A stretch of 64,000 bases of DNA from Lachnospiraceae bacterium (GCA_016283275.1 JAEEMP010000066.1:1-64000), one strand, 5' to 3'; shown: positions 1 through 8,401, numbered from the stretch's first letter. Notes: generated by a model not told the origin, from the letters alone. Program-made: numbers and translations.

Positions 1-52
1 ACTCTGCCGATAATACACCTTCATACAGAAATGAATAATCAAATATATGCAT
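1..52 (-). CDS. 5' end of an unidentified gene (truncated by window edge)
   Basis: Reading leftwards there is a GGAGG site (60-64), a 7-base spacer and an ATG at 52, followed by an open frame of 17 codons (MHIFDYSFLYEGVLSAE) running off the window. A promoter (78-106) precedes it. The peptide vaguely resembles the N-terminus of some Fic-family proteins, but this is memory-based and too short to trust. The gene itself is supported by the promoter, ribosome site and open frame; its function is not. Confidence 0.5.
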   Translation of the reverse strand, partial: MHIFDYSFLYEGVLSAE

Positions 53-77
53 ATGCACGCCTCCATTTACTGCATAT

Positions 78-106
78 ATAATAGCAAAAAATATGCAGAT
101 ACTCAA
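78..106 (-). promoter_or_regulatory. Promoter for the gene leaving the left edge
   Basis: On the minus strand a -35 TTGAGT (101-106), a 17-base spacer and a -10 TATTAT (78-83) precede the ribosome site at 60-64. The -35 begins in the loop of the terminator hairpin at 86-126, so terminator and promoter overlap. Confidence 0.55.
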
Positions 107-126
107 CCGTTATCTGCATATTTTTT
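86..126 (-). terminator. Rho-independent terminator of the exonuclease-BRCT gene
   Basis: There is a perfect 16-bp inverted repeat (86-101 and 111-126) with a 9-base loop. It is A-rich on the outer left arm and T-rich on the outer right arm, so it can terminate in either direction. It lies 36 bases past the stop codon at 162. Confidence 0.85.
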
Positions 127-161
127 AATGATAACTATGCATTAATGATTGTTATACAAGT

Positions 162-1052
162 TTACCCTTCCAAAAGATCATAGAAGGTGTTTTCATCTAA
201 AATCTCTATATCTTGACCTTTCAGTTTTAATTCTTCGGCCTTTTTATGCTTAGATGATTTTTCACCTTTTAATATCACGTTATAATCATTGTCCCCCAGG
301 ATCAAATAATTCGTCTCCTTGGTGACACTATTATCGAGGATTCCACCCAAATTAACGATAATTTGCATTGCATCCTTTCTTAGCATCCTCTCCAGTTTGC
401 CAGTGAATACAACGTGCTTGCCATAAAAGAATCCATCTTCATCTATCTCAAACTCTGTAGGTACGATCGAAGAGATATCGATTCCCTTGTGTGAACGCTT
501 TTCCTTTACCCATAGGTCTTCAATTCTTAAGTTATCGGACTCCATTTTTGCCTTTATGGCATCATATAACTCCTTAGTTGTAATACAATCCGCCAAAGAT
601 CTGTGAGAATTAGTTGTCAGGCTTAAATAGTCGCACAAATCACTGAGTCTATGATGCTTTAACTCTGGATAGACCTTCCTAGCGAATTGCATAGTATCCA
701 TATACATATTCGGCAACGGCTCACCAAATGACTCCTCTAAAAATCTCATGTCAAAAGAAGTGTTATGACCGATGATTATATCTTCGCCTATAAAAGACAG
801 GATATCGGCTTTAACCTCTTCAATTCTTGGCATGTTAGAGACCATTTCATTTGTTATACCGGTTAAGCTTGTTATAAACCCATCGATAGGATTCTCCGGA
901 TGAATGAGTTGAGAATACTGATCAACTATGACATTGTTTCTCACCCGAATGATTCCGACTTCTATAATCTCATCATAGTAAGCAGATAATCCTGTAGTCT
1001 CAGTATCTAGTACGCAATAATCATCAATTATTCTTCGCACATAGTTACTCAT
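162..1052 (-). CDS. DnaQ-like 3'-5' exonuclease with C-terminal BRCT domain
   Basis: The product is a 296-residue DEDDh exonuclease. ExoI is LDTETTG (residues 15-21), ExoII lies in IIGHNTSFDMRFLEE, and ExoIII is the HRSLADC...D region. The last roughly 80 residues form a BRCT domain (KHVVFTGKLERM, then a GGILDNSVTKETNYLILG-like core), as in NAD-dependent ligases. Likely role: DNA proofreading or repair exonuclease recruited through BRCT. Start chosen at 1052 because a GAGG/AAGGGG site precedes that ATG; a longer frame to 1103 has no better site. By eye the gene is more A+T-rich than rlmD and pcrA next to it. It ends at the strong terminator 86-126. Confidence 0.85.
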   Translation of the reverse strand: MSNYVRRIIDDYCVLDTETTGLSAYYDEIIEVGIIRVRNNVIVDQYSQLIHPENPIDGFITSLTGITNEMVSNMPRIEEVKADILSFIGEDIIIGHNTSFDMRFLEESFGEPLPNMYMDTMQFARKVYPELKHHRLSDLCDYLSLTTNSHRSLADCITTKELYDAIKAKMESDNLRIEDLWVKEKRSHKGIDISSIVPTEFEIDEDGFFYGKHVVFTGKLERMLRKDAMQIIVNLGGILDNSVTKETNYLILGDNDYNVILKGEKSSKHKKAEELKLKGQDIEILDENTFYDLLEG

Positions 1053-1109
1053 TTTCCTCAACCCCTTTCTCAGAATCCTTGATCCTATAGTAATCTTCAG
1101 CATCTATCC

Positions 1110-2510
1110 CTATTTGCACGTATTCTTTCGGCTTCGAAAATTTTTGCTCAACAAAACTACCGTCTCTGCATTTGCGGTCCATGGGAACTGGTCGACCGCG
1201 ACCGCACGGGTGACCTCGTAACCGTATGACCTGATGACTTCAAGGTCGCGCACAAAACTTGTGGGCTTACAGGATATATAGATGATACGGTCCACACCGT
1301 AATCCAATATCTTTGGAAGCGCCTTGGGATGGATACCGTCACGAGGCGGATCCAGCACTATAAAATCGGGCTTTTCGGGTATGGTGTCCAGAACTTTTAA
1401 TACATCGCCCGCAATAAATTCGCAATTATCGATGCCGTTCAGCTTTGCATTGTCTTTTGCGGCTTCTACCGCTTCTTCCACGATCTCGACACCGTATACC
1501 TTTTTGGCAACAGGGCTTAAAAGCTGGGTAATTGTGCCGGTTCCCGAATAAAGATCGAATACCACTTTATCGGGCTTTCCGCCTTCGGCCAGATTTCCTA
1601 TAAACTCACGGACAGTCGAATATAAGACCTCAGCGCTTTTTGAATTGGTCTGGAAAAAAGAAAATTCACTTATCTTAAAATCAAGACCCAGAAGCTTTTC
1701 GTTTATATAGTCGCGGCCGTATAAAATGTCGGTTCTGTCACTTTTTACAACATCGGAAAGCGAATCGTTTACCGTATGAAGGATGCTCACGATCTTTCCT
1801 TTAAGGCTAAGGTTTAAGAGCATATCGGTAAAAGGCTTAAGATCCGGCTCAGCTTCGCTTGAAGTCACAAGGGCCACCATTATCTCGCCGGTAAATGCGG
1901 CTTTTCTCACAAGAAGATGCCTTAAATATCCCGTATGCATCATCTTATGATGAAACTTATATCCCGAATCTTTCCAATAGTCATTGACAGCCTTTAGGAT
2001 CGTGCGATAATCCTCATCGCAGATATAGCAATTATCCGTAAGGACCACATCGTAAAAACTCCCGCGCCTGTGCATACCAAGGCTTAACGGTCCGTCCTTA
2101 TACTCGTCGCCGAAAGAAAACTCCATCTTGTTGCGATAGCCTTCATATACGGGACTTGCCTTTATGCCGTCCCATCTGTAAGTCCCGTCTTCAAGCACGG
2201 TATCGAGGAGTTTTTTTACCATCCGCTCCTTAAGTTTAAGCTCATCTTCGTATTTTCTTGTAAGAAAAACACAGCCCCCGCATATGTTAAAATGCGGACA
2301 CTGCGCCGGAATGGCTTCTTTAGATCTTTCGATTACATCCAAAACGTTGGCCTCAGGCTTTCCCTTCCTTAACTTGGATATCCTGACCTTAACCTTGTCG
2401 CCCGGAAGCGCATTCTTGGCCGAAACCGGTCCTTCTTCGGTATCTATTACCGCTTTGTTGGGAAAGTTGATCTCCCTTACGATCCCTTCAAGTTCCTGTC
2501 CTTTTTTCAT
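1110..2510 (-). CDS. rlmD: 23S rRNA (uracil-C5)-methyltransferase, RlmD/TrmA family
   Basis: The product is a SAM-dependent RNA m5U methyltransferase of about 466 residues. It has an N-terminal TRAM domain (1-60), an Fe-S cluster cysteine motif CPHFNICGGC (about 71-80), a SAM-binding FDLYSGTGTITQ, FIVLDPPRDGI, and the catalytic cysteine in YISCKPTSF. The paralogue group RlmD/RlmCD/TrmA cannot be separated by eye. Start: MKKGQ at 2510 is the family-typical N-terminus but has no Shine-Dalgarno site; the ATG follows directly on the U-tract of a terminator hairpin (2520-2543). A TTG at 2534 inside the hairpin, preceded by GGGAG, is the alternative start. Confidence 0.88.
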   Translation of the reverse strand: MKKGQELEGIVREINFPNKAVIDTEEGPVSAKNALPGDKVKVRISKLRKGKPEANVLDVIERSKEAIPAQCPHFNICGGCVFLTRKYEDELKLKERMVKKLLDTVLEDGTYRWDGIKASPVYEGYRNKMEFSFGDEYKDGPLSLGMHRRGSFYDVVLTDNCYICDEDYRTILKAVNDYWKDSGYKFHHKMMHTGYLRHLLVRKAAFTGEIMVALVTSSEAEPDLKPFTDMLLNLSLKGKIVSILHTVNDSLSDVVKSDRTDILYGRDYINEKLLGLDFKISEFSFFQTNSKSAEVLYSTVREFIGNLAEGGKPDKVVFDLYSGTGTITQLLSPVAKKVYGVEIVEEAVEAAKDNAKLNGIDNCEFIAGDVLKVLDTIPEKPDFIVLDPPRDGIHPKALPKILDYGVDRIIYISCKPTSFVRDLEVIRSYGYEVTRAVAVDQFPWTANAETVVLLSKNFRSRKNTCK

Positions 2511-2519
2511 GTAAAAAAA

Positions 2520-2543
2520 GGGAGTGCCGGTCAAGGCACTCCC
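2520..2543 (-). terminator. Terminator abutting the rlmD start codon
   Basis: A perfect 9-bp stem (2520-2528/2535-2543) with a 6-base loop is followed on the minus strand by TTTTTT and then immediately by the rlmD ATG. It ends the small acidic protein gene, but it also forms the leader of rlmD. Confidence 0.85.
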
Positions 2544-2555
2544 AAACCTTTCTAT

Positions 2556-2825
2556 TTATTCGTCGCCCTCTAAATCTTCACCGTCATCGGGTTCATCGTC
2601 GTCATCTTCGTCTTCGAAATCTTCAAAATCTTCAAAATCCTCAAAGTCTTCCGAATCTTCCGGAATAAGGAAGTAGTAAACCGCATACGCGATCGCTGCA
2701 ATTGCCGCAATTGCTCCCAGGATCGATAACACGATAATTATCGGCTTAACTGTCTTCTCAACTTTCTTGGGATAAAAGCTGTTCTCCTTTATAAGTTCCT
2801 TTAATTCATCAATCTTTGCACCCAT
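2556..2825 (-). CDS. Small membrane protein with acidic Phe-Glu-Asp repeat tail
   Basis: This is an 89-residue protein I do not recognise. A charged N-terminus (MGAKIDELKELIKEN) is followed by one hydrophobic helix (about 28-52, IIIVLSILGAIAAIAAIAYAVYYF) and a tail of DFE/FED repeats ending in polyacidic residues. The topology suggests a cytoplasmic or external acidic tail on a single anchor. Start at 2825 has GGAGG nine bases upstream. An upstream ATG at 2891 with AGGTGA would add 22 basic residues and is a real alternative. It lies 98 bases after pcrA, probably in the same transcript, and ends at the terminator 2520-2543. Confidence 0.7.
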   Translation of the reverse strand: MGAKIDELKELIKENSFYPKKVEKTVKPIIIVLSILGAIAAIAAIAYAVYYFLIPEDSEDFEDFEDFEDFEDEDDDDEPDDGEDLEGDE

Positions 2826-2923
2826 ATGCGTTCTCCTCCGTTTCCTGTATTTTCTGAGTATAATTTTTAACAATTCTTTTGATATCTTCATAATATCACC
2901 TTTTTTAAATCTTTACCACTTTT

Positions 2924-5281
2924 TTATAGCTTCACAAGCCTCGCAAAAGAAGCATACATTATCCTTGTGCCTGCGGTATCGAACTGTACGGAAACCTTTT
3001 TGTCGGTACCTGTATCTTCTATCTTAAAGACCGTACCTTCGCCGAATTTGACATGTCTTACACGGTCGCCGACTCCGTAATCAAGCGTTCCGTTTCCGCC
3101 AAGATCCGAGCCTTTCTTTATACCGGACATCTTTGATATAAACGGCTTGTCTGCCTCGGGCGTTTTCTTCGGTATATATAATCCTTCTTGCTTTTTGTAT
3201 GTGTTTTCGGGAGCTCTTTTAAATCCGGTAAAAGAACTCTCGCCTGTATCCGCTTCGCGCTTAAAACCCGAAAATCCGGTAACGGAATAAGGCTTCCTTG
3301 AAAAGCTCTCCGAATGATCGTCTTCATCGTGATCATAGGAGCGTTTTGAAGTCATCGGAGCTATATCGAAAAGATCGTTTGGAATCTCACGCACAAACCT
3401 GCTTATCGGGTTGTACTGTGTCTCTCCGCGGTTCATTCTCGCCCTTGCGGCCGTTATGGTAAGTTCTTCCTTGGCTCTTGTAATGGCTACGTAAGCAAGC
3501 CTTCTCTCCTCCTCGATCTCGACATCACCCGCCGATACCGACATATAACTCGGAAACAGACCGTCTTCCATACCCACCAGATATACGTTCTTAAACTCAA
3601 GACCTTTTGCCGAATGAATGGTCATAAGAAGGACCCTGTCTTCGTTTTCATCGACGGAATCGATATCGGCAATGAGTGCGATCTCTTCAAGAAGTTCGGA
3701 CAGCATCGGATGCTCACTTTCCTGACAGTAGGTGGCGATCTTTGAACGAAGTTCTTCGATGTTTTCTATCCTGTCCTCTGCCTCCTCCTCAGATTCGACA
3801 TCCATGTTGTTGATATAATCCGTAACGTCCAGAACCGTATCAAGGATCTTTGAAACACCCTCTTCTTCGAGCCTTGCACGAAACATAAGTATCATATTCA
3901 CAAAATTGTGGAGCTTATCGTAACTTGCACCGCGAACACCGGTAAGGTCCGGTCTTTCGAGTGCGTCGAAGAACGATATCCCGTGTGAATCGGCCACATC
4001 CTGAACCTTGTTGATGGTGGTGGCGCCGATACCGCGCTTGGGGATATTGATGATCCTTCGCACGGCTATATCGTCCCTTCCGTTATCTATCGTCTTAAGA
4101 TAAGCGATAAGGTCTTTGATCTCGCGCCGCGAATAGAAGTTTACGCCGCCCACTATCCTGTACGGTACATTGTCGTTTATAAGTCTTTCTTCAAAAGAAC
4201 GCGACTGTGCATTTGTCCTGTACAGAACCGCGTTTTCATGATACTCGCTGCTGCCCTCGCGGACATTTCTTTTTATCTCCAAAGAAACATATTCCGCTTC
4301 TTCAAACCCGTTATCAAACTGTCTGAAATGTATGCTGCTGCCCCTGTCCTTTTTGGACCAGAGCGCTTTGTCTTTACGGGATGCGTTGTTTCTGATAACG
4401 GCATTTGCGGCATCAAGGATGTTCTGGCAGGAACGGTAATTCTGCTCAAGCTTTACGACCTTTGCCTCCGGATAGAAATGTTCAAAATCAAGGATATTTC
4501 GGATGTTGGCTCCCCTGAAGCGGTATATGGACTGATCGTCGTCACCGACCACACAGAGATTGTGCCTTGAACCCGCAAGCAGTCTTATGAGTTCAAACTG
4601 TGCGGTATTTGTGTCCTGATACTCATCGACCAGGATATACTGCCAGCGGTTTTGATAGTTTGAAAGTACATCGGGGTTAGATTTAAAAAGCTCCACGGTC
4701 TTCATCAAAAGATCGTCAAAGTCAAATGCGTTGTTTTTCTTAAGCGCCTGCTGATACTCCCTGTAGCAATCGGCGATCTTTCTTTTCCTGAAATCACCCA
4801 TTGCGGACATATAGTATTCATCGGGAGTGATAAGCTCATCCTTACAATGTGAGATAGCGTTCATGATCTCGCGTTCTTTGTACTGCTTTGTATCTATCTC
4901 AAGTTTTTTGACCACATCCTTGATAAGATGCTTCTGATCGTCGGTATCGTAGATCGTAAAATTCTGATCGAACCCTATACAATCCGCAAATCGCCTTAAT
5001 ATCCTTACGCACATTGAGTGAAAGGTCGAAACATGTATCTGTTCGGAGCCGAAACCCACAAGTTTGTCCACTCTTTCGCGCATCTCGCCCGCAGCCTTGT
5101 TGGTAAAGGTTATGGCAAGGATATTGTAAGGGTTGACTCCCGCTTCATCGATAAGATAGGCAATCCTGTGTGTAATGACACTTGTCTTGCCAGATCCTGC
5201 GCCTGCCAGGATAAGCAAGGGACCGTCTACCGTAAATGTCGCTTCTTTCTGCTGTTCGTTAAGTCTGTCGTATATACTCAT
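2924..5281 (-). CDS. pcrA: ATP-dependent DNA helicase PcrA/UvrD
   Basis: The product is a superfamily 1A 3'-5' helicase of 785 residues, slightly longer than the usual 720-740. Walker A is GAGSGKTS (28-35), motif II is VDEYQDTN, motif III is GDDDQSIYRFRGAN, and motif VI includes VAITRAKEEL. The C-terminus has a low-complexity linker followed by a Tudor-like module (about 730-785, YGVGDRVRHVKFGEGTVF) which in PcrA binds RNA polymerase. Roles known for the family are nucleotide excision repair, removal of recombination intermediates and transcription-replication conflict resolution. GGAG precedes the ATG at 5281. Confidence 0.96.
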   Translation of the reverse strand: MSIYDRLNEQQKEATFTVDGPLLILAGAGSGKTSVITHRIAYLIDEAGVNPYNILAITFTNKAAGEMRERVDKLVGFGSEQIHVSTFHSMCVRILRRFADCIGFDQNFTIYDTDDQKHLIKDVVKKLEIDTKQYKEREIMNAISHCKDELITPDEYYMSAMGDFRKRKIADCYREYQQALKKNNAFDFDDLLMKTVELFKSNPDVLSNYQNRWQYILVDEYQDTNTAQFELIRLLAGSRHNLCVVGDDDQSIYRFRGANIRNILDFEHFYPEAKVVKLEQNYRSCQNILDAANAVIRNNASRKDKALWSKKDRGSSIHFRQFDNGFEEAEYVSLEIKRNVREGSSEYHENAVLYRTNAQSRSFEERLINDNVPYRIVGGVNFYSRREIKDLIAYLKTIDNGRDDIAVRRIINIPKRGIGATTINKVQDVADSHGISFFDALERPDLTGVRGASYDKLHNFVNMILMFRARLEEEGVSKILDTVLDVTDYINNMDVESEEEAEDRIENIEELRSKIATYCQESEHPMLSELLEEIALIADIDSVDENEDRVLLMTIHSAKGLEFKNVYLVGMEDGLFPSYMSVSAGDVEIEEERRLAYVAITRAKEELTITAARARMNRGETQYNPISRFVREIPNDLFDIAPMTSKRSYDHDEDDHSESFSRKPYSVTGFSGFKREADTGESSFTGFKRAPENTYKKQEGLYIPKKTPEADKPFISKMSGIKKGSDLGGNGTLDYGVGDRVRHVKFGEGTVFKIEDTGTDKKVSVQFDTAGTRIMYASFARLVKL

Positions 5282-5299
5282 AATTTCTCCGTAATGATC

Positions 5300-6178
5300 T
5301 TATAATGCCGATATGACTACGCCGGCCGATACCACAAGCGCACAGAATATCTTGTATCCCATGTTCTTTTCTTTAAATACTATCCGCCCGCCCACGATCG
5401 TAACGATAACACAGATCTGCTTAAGTATGGTCATTACCGTGACCTTGGAAGCAGGGTCTCCGTTTGCCAGAAAAAGACAGCGGTCGGCTATGATAAACAG
5501 TATGGCTATAAGCCATACATGAGGGTTTTTAAGCACGCTCTTCCAGTTGATCTTTGTGCGCGATATCAGCACGTACAAGCCGTAATAGACAAGCATGAAC
5601 AGCATATACCAGAACTGCAGCTGTGAGCTTGTCATGGTGCGCATAAGGATCTTATCCATTATACCCGATACGGCATTTAAAAATGTGGATATAAATGCCA
5701 CAATGAGGATCCATGCGGACAGGACCGTTTTTTCTTTGTCCTGCTTTTTAAAATTGCCCTTGCCGTTCATAAAAACCGGGATGTATTTAAGCAACAGCAG
5801 ACCTATGATCACAAGCGCCATACCGAGATACTGGTTAAAGCCCATGGTCTCTTTAAGTATTATGACACCGAGTATGAGCGAAAAGACCATTCTGGACAGA
5901 TCCACAATACCGTATATACCTATGGGCATCTTATCGATGGCGATAAATCCGCACAAGAAAGCTATAAATATGACAAAAGACTTAAAAGCCGTAAGAAGAA
6001 GGTCTCTTGTCGCCACGCCTCCGGCGTTCCTTACGTCAGGCAGTACCAGACAGAACGCTATCAACGTATAGACAAACAGGACCTCTGTCACACCGTTCTT
6101 CTCAAGGGCCTTTTTCTTTGAAACATCACGAATGCCCTTAAGGATCCCGTAAATAAGTACAAGTATGATCCACTTCAT
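5300..6178 (-). CDS. DMT-superfamily (EamA-like) membrane transporter
   Basis: The product is a 292-residue membrane protein with about ten hydrophobic helices in two similar halves, as in EamA/DMT permeases. The first half includes LVLPDV and GIYGIVDLSRMVFSLILGVIILKE; the second includes ASKVTVMTILKQICVIVTIVGG. The substrate is unknown. It lies 18 bases upstream of pcrA on the same strand. Start at 6178 has GAGG five bases upstream. Its predicted transcript would begin with the hairpin 6193-6215. Confidence 0.85.
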   Translation of the reverse strand: MKWIILVLIYGILKGIRDVSKKKALEKNGVTEVLFVYTLIAFCLVLPDVRNAGGVATRDLLLTAFKSFVIFIAFLCGFIAIDKMPIGIYGIVDLSRMVFSLILGVIILKETMGFNQYLGMALVIIGLLLLKYIPVFMNGKGNFKKQDKEKTVLSAWILIVAFISTFLNAVSGIMDKILMRTMTSSQLQFWYMLFMLVYYGLYVLISRTKINWKSVLKNPHVWLIAILFIIADRCLFLANGDPASKVTVMTILKQICVIVTIVGGRIVFKEKNMGYKIFCALVVSAGVVISAL

Positions 6179-6192
6179 AAATACCTCAAAAA

Positions 6193-6215
6193 GCGGACAT
6201 CTTTTCGATGTCCGC
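6193..6215 (-). terminator. Terminator-like hairpin at the 5' end of the DMT transcript
   Basis: A perfect 8-bp stem (6193-6200/6208-6215) with a 7-base loop is followed by TTTTT on the minus strand. It can terminate kdgK transcripts. It also sits between a predicted promoter (6221-6249) and the DMT start codon. Confidence 0.8.
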
Positions 6216-6220
6216 CCTCT

Positions 6221-6249
6221 ATATTACCAAATGTTTGTTCGAAAGTCCA
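6221..6249 (-). promoter_or_regulatory. Predicted promoter of the DMT gene
   Basis: A -35 TGGACT (6244-6249), a 17-base spacer and a -10 TAATAT (6221-6226) are seen on the minus strand. The predicted start of transcription falls at the first bases of the hairpin. Confidence 0.4.
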
Positions 6250-6276
6250 GCCAAATATCGGGATGATCTTTACCGG

Positions 6277-7308
6277 TTATCTCTGTACTCTTCCGGATGC
6301 ATCTCCGCCCGCCAAAGTGTCCACTTCCTTTCGTGAAGCGAAGTTAAAGTCGCCGGGGATCGTGTGCTTAAGCGCCGAAGCAGCAACGCCGAACTCAAGT
6401 GCATCTTTAAAATCCTTACCGTCCAAAAGTCCGCAGATCACTCCGCCGGCAAAAGAATCACCACCGCCCACACGATCGACGATCGGGTGAAGTCTGTATG
6501 TCTTTGAATGATAAAATTCTTTTGTCCTGCTGTTATAGATACATGCCGACCAGCCGTTATCGGAAGCCGAATGACTCTCACGAAGAGAAGATACACAGTA
6601 TTCAAAACCGTAATCTGCAACCATCTGTTCAAATATTGACTTATATCCCGCAAGTTCAAGCTCACCGCTCGTAACGTCGGTCTTTCCGGGTTTGTATCCC
6701 AATACAAGTTCGGCATCCTCTTCGTTGCCTATGCAGACATCGACATATTTCATGAGGTTCTTCATAACCTTCTGTGCCTTCTCGGAAGACCAGAGCTTCT
6801 TTCTGAAGTTTAAGTCGACAGAGACCTTAACTCCGTGCGCCTTGGCAGCTTTAAGTGCTTCTTCCGTCAGTTCTGCGGCCGAATCGGAAAGTGCGGGAGT
6901 GATGCCGGTAAAATGAAACCAGTCCGCATCTTTAAATATCGCATCGAAATCAAAATCGGCTTTTGTGGCTGTCGAGATCGAAGAATGTGCTCTGTCGTAT
7001 ACGACCTTTGAAGGTCTGACGGATGAACCGCTCTCAAGATAATAGATACCGAGTCTTTCACCGCAGCGTGCTATGTTCTTTGTGCCGACATTGTATTTTC
7101 TTAATGCCGCAACCGCACAGTCGCCCAGTTCATTGGCCGGAACAGCGGTCACAAATTCGGCATCGTGACCGTAATTGGCAAGAGATACGGCTACATTGGC
7201 CTCACCGCCGCCGTAATTGATATCAAACTCATCTGCCTGTATAAACTTTTCATAGTTGGGTGTCGAAAGCCTTAACATGATCTCGCCCATTGTAATGACT
7301 TTAGCCAT
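6277..7308 (-). CDS. kdgK: 2-keto-3-deoxygluconate kinase (PfkB family)
   Basis: The product is a 343-residue ribokinase-family sugar kinase. The N-terminal GEIMLRLSTP and INYGGGEANVAVSLA substrate region and the C-terminal ATP/catalytic motif VGGGDSFAGGVICGLL (catalytic Asp) are intact. The KdgK assignment rests on similarity plus the immediately upstream KDPG aldolase gene: the pair phosphorylates KDG and cleaves KDPG to pyruvate and glyceraldehyde 3-phosphate. No uronate isomerase or dehydratase genes lie in the window. Transcription ends at the hairpin 6193-6215. Confidence 0.85.
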   Translation of the reverse strand: MAKVITMGEIMLRLSTPNYEKFIQADEFDINYGGGEANVAVSLANYGHDAEFVTAVPANELGDCAVAALRKYNVGTKNIARCGERLGIYYLESGSSVRPSKVVYDRAHSSISTATKADFDFDAIFKDADWFHFTGITPALSDSAAELTEEALKAAKAHGVKVSVDLNFRKKLWSSEKAQKVMKNLMKYVDVCIGNEEDAELVLGYKPGKTDVTSGELELAGYKSIFEQMVADYGFEYCVSSLRESHSASDNGWSACIYNSRTKEFYHSKTYRLHPIVDRVGGGDSFAGGVICGLLDGKDFKDALEFGVAASALKHTIPGDFNFASRKEVDTLAGGDASGRVQR

Positions 7309-7360
7309 ATAAATCTCCCTTCAAAAACAAAAATCTTTTTGTGCGCATTTTTTGCGAAGC

Positions 7361-7394
7361 GTACATTTGGTGCGTTTTACTGCACCAAATGTAC
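7361..7394 (-). promoter_or_regulatory. Intercistronic stem-loop over the kdgA stop codon
   Basis: A perfect 13-bp inverted repeat (7361-7373/7382-7394) with an 8-base loop contains the kdgA stop codon. It lacks a following U-tract, so it looks like an mRNA stability or processing element rather than a terminator. The next 20 bases can form a second weaker stem. Confidence 0.6.
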
Positions 7395-8339
7395 GGCAAA
7401 ACCGCCTATCTCATCTTCAAGATAAATGAAATTCAGCTTGCCGTTAACATATTTTGCGGTATCTTCCGCAAATTTTACACCCTTAACGGTTTCAAGATAA
7501 TTCTTGGCTCTTAAAACGGAATTGGTGGAAATACCGAGATGTCCGAGCGTTCCGCGTCCGACCGATTTCATCGCTTCGATCCACTGTCCCGCAAATGCCG
7601 ATATATCGGTATTTTTATTGACTTCAAAACCGAAAAGATCGGCAAATGATTCACATACGGATACCGCCTTTTCGCCGTTATCGAAATTGATGCCCAGATG
7701 CTTTAACGAAAAGCCGAGCATGGTCTGTACGGCCTGTTCGGTAAGTTTTTGTATCTCATCAAACTTTCCCGCTGCCACAAGATCTTTTTTGACCATCCAT
7801 GATCCGCCGCAGGCAATGATCTTGTCAAACGCAAGATAATCGCAGATGTTTCCGGCATTTATACCTCCTGTCGGCATAAACTTAACATTTACATACGGAG
7901 CCGACATGGCCTTGATCATTGCAAGCCCGCCGCTTTGCTCGGCCGGAAAGAACTTGACCACATCAAGTCCAAGTTCCAAAGCCGCCTCTATATCCGAAGG
8001 ATTGTTGACTCCGGGAACCATGGGAATTCCCTTCTCCAGACAATGCTTTACCACCGTGGGATTAAGCCCCGGTGCCACGATAAATTTGGCTCCGGCATTT
8101 ATCGCTCTGTCTGCCTGCTCGGTGGTAAGGACCGTTCCCGCACCGACCAGCATTTCGGGAAAGCTTTCGGTCATTATCTTAATGGATTCTTCGGCCGCAG
8201 CCGTCCTGAAAGTTACTTCCGCACAGGGAAGACCGCCCTTTATCAAGGCCTGTGCCAAAGGCTTTGCGTCCTTAGGGTCGTCTAAGACCACTACGGGAAC
8301 TATTCCGATCTTTTCTATTTTCTCAAGAACCCCGTTCAT
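7377..8339 (-). CDS. eda: KDPG/KHG aldolase fused to a VOC (glyoxalase-like) domain
   Basis: Residues 1 to about 210 are a class I 2-keto-3-deoxy-6-phosphogluconate aldolase: Glu41 in CAEVTFRT and the Schiff-base Lys129 in DVVKFFPAE, with the phosphate-binding FMPTGGI. The remaining roughly 110 residues (LKHLGINFDNGEKA to the C-terminus) resemble a VOC/glyoxalase fold and are absent from ordinary aldolases of about 210 residues. Function of the extension is unknown. GGAGG precedes ATG 8339. Upstream lie a consensus promoter and a cre-like site, implying catabolite control. It is followed by kdgK after 68 bases. Confidence 0.9.
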   Translation of the reverse strand: MNGVLEKIEKIGIVPVVVLDDPKDAKPLAQALIKGGLPCAEVTFRTAAAEESIKIMTESFPEMLVGAGTVLTTEQADRAINAGAKFIVAPGLNPTVVKHCLEKGIPMVPGVNNPSDIEAALELGLDVVKFFPAEQSGGLAMIKAMSAPYVNVKFMPTGGINAGNICDYLAFDKIIACGGSWMVKKDLVAAGKFDEIQKLTEQAVQTMLGFSLKHLGINFDNGEKAVSVCESFADLFGFEVNKNTDISAFAGQWIEAMKSVGRGTLGHLGISTNSVLRAKNYLETVKGVKFAEDTAKYVNGKLNFIYLEDEIGGFAVHLVQ

Positions 8340-8382
8340 ATCTAAACCTCCGTTTTTATGAAAAATATTGTTTTTACAATAA

Positions 8383-8396
8383 TGTAAGCGCTTTCC
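8383..8396 (-). promoter_or_regulatory. cre-like operator before the aldolase gene
   Basis: GGAAAGCGCTTACA (minus strand) matches the CcpA/LacI-type cre core TGNAANCGNTNNCA except near one end. It begins six bases past the -10, over the predicted transcription start, where binding would block transcription. A second small palindrome (ATTGT-4-ACAAT, 8367-8380) lies just downstream. Confidence 0.65.
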
Positions 8397-8401
8397 TACA
8401 C

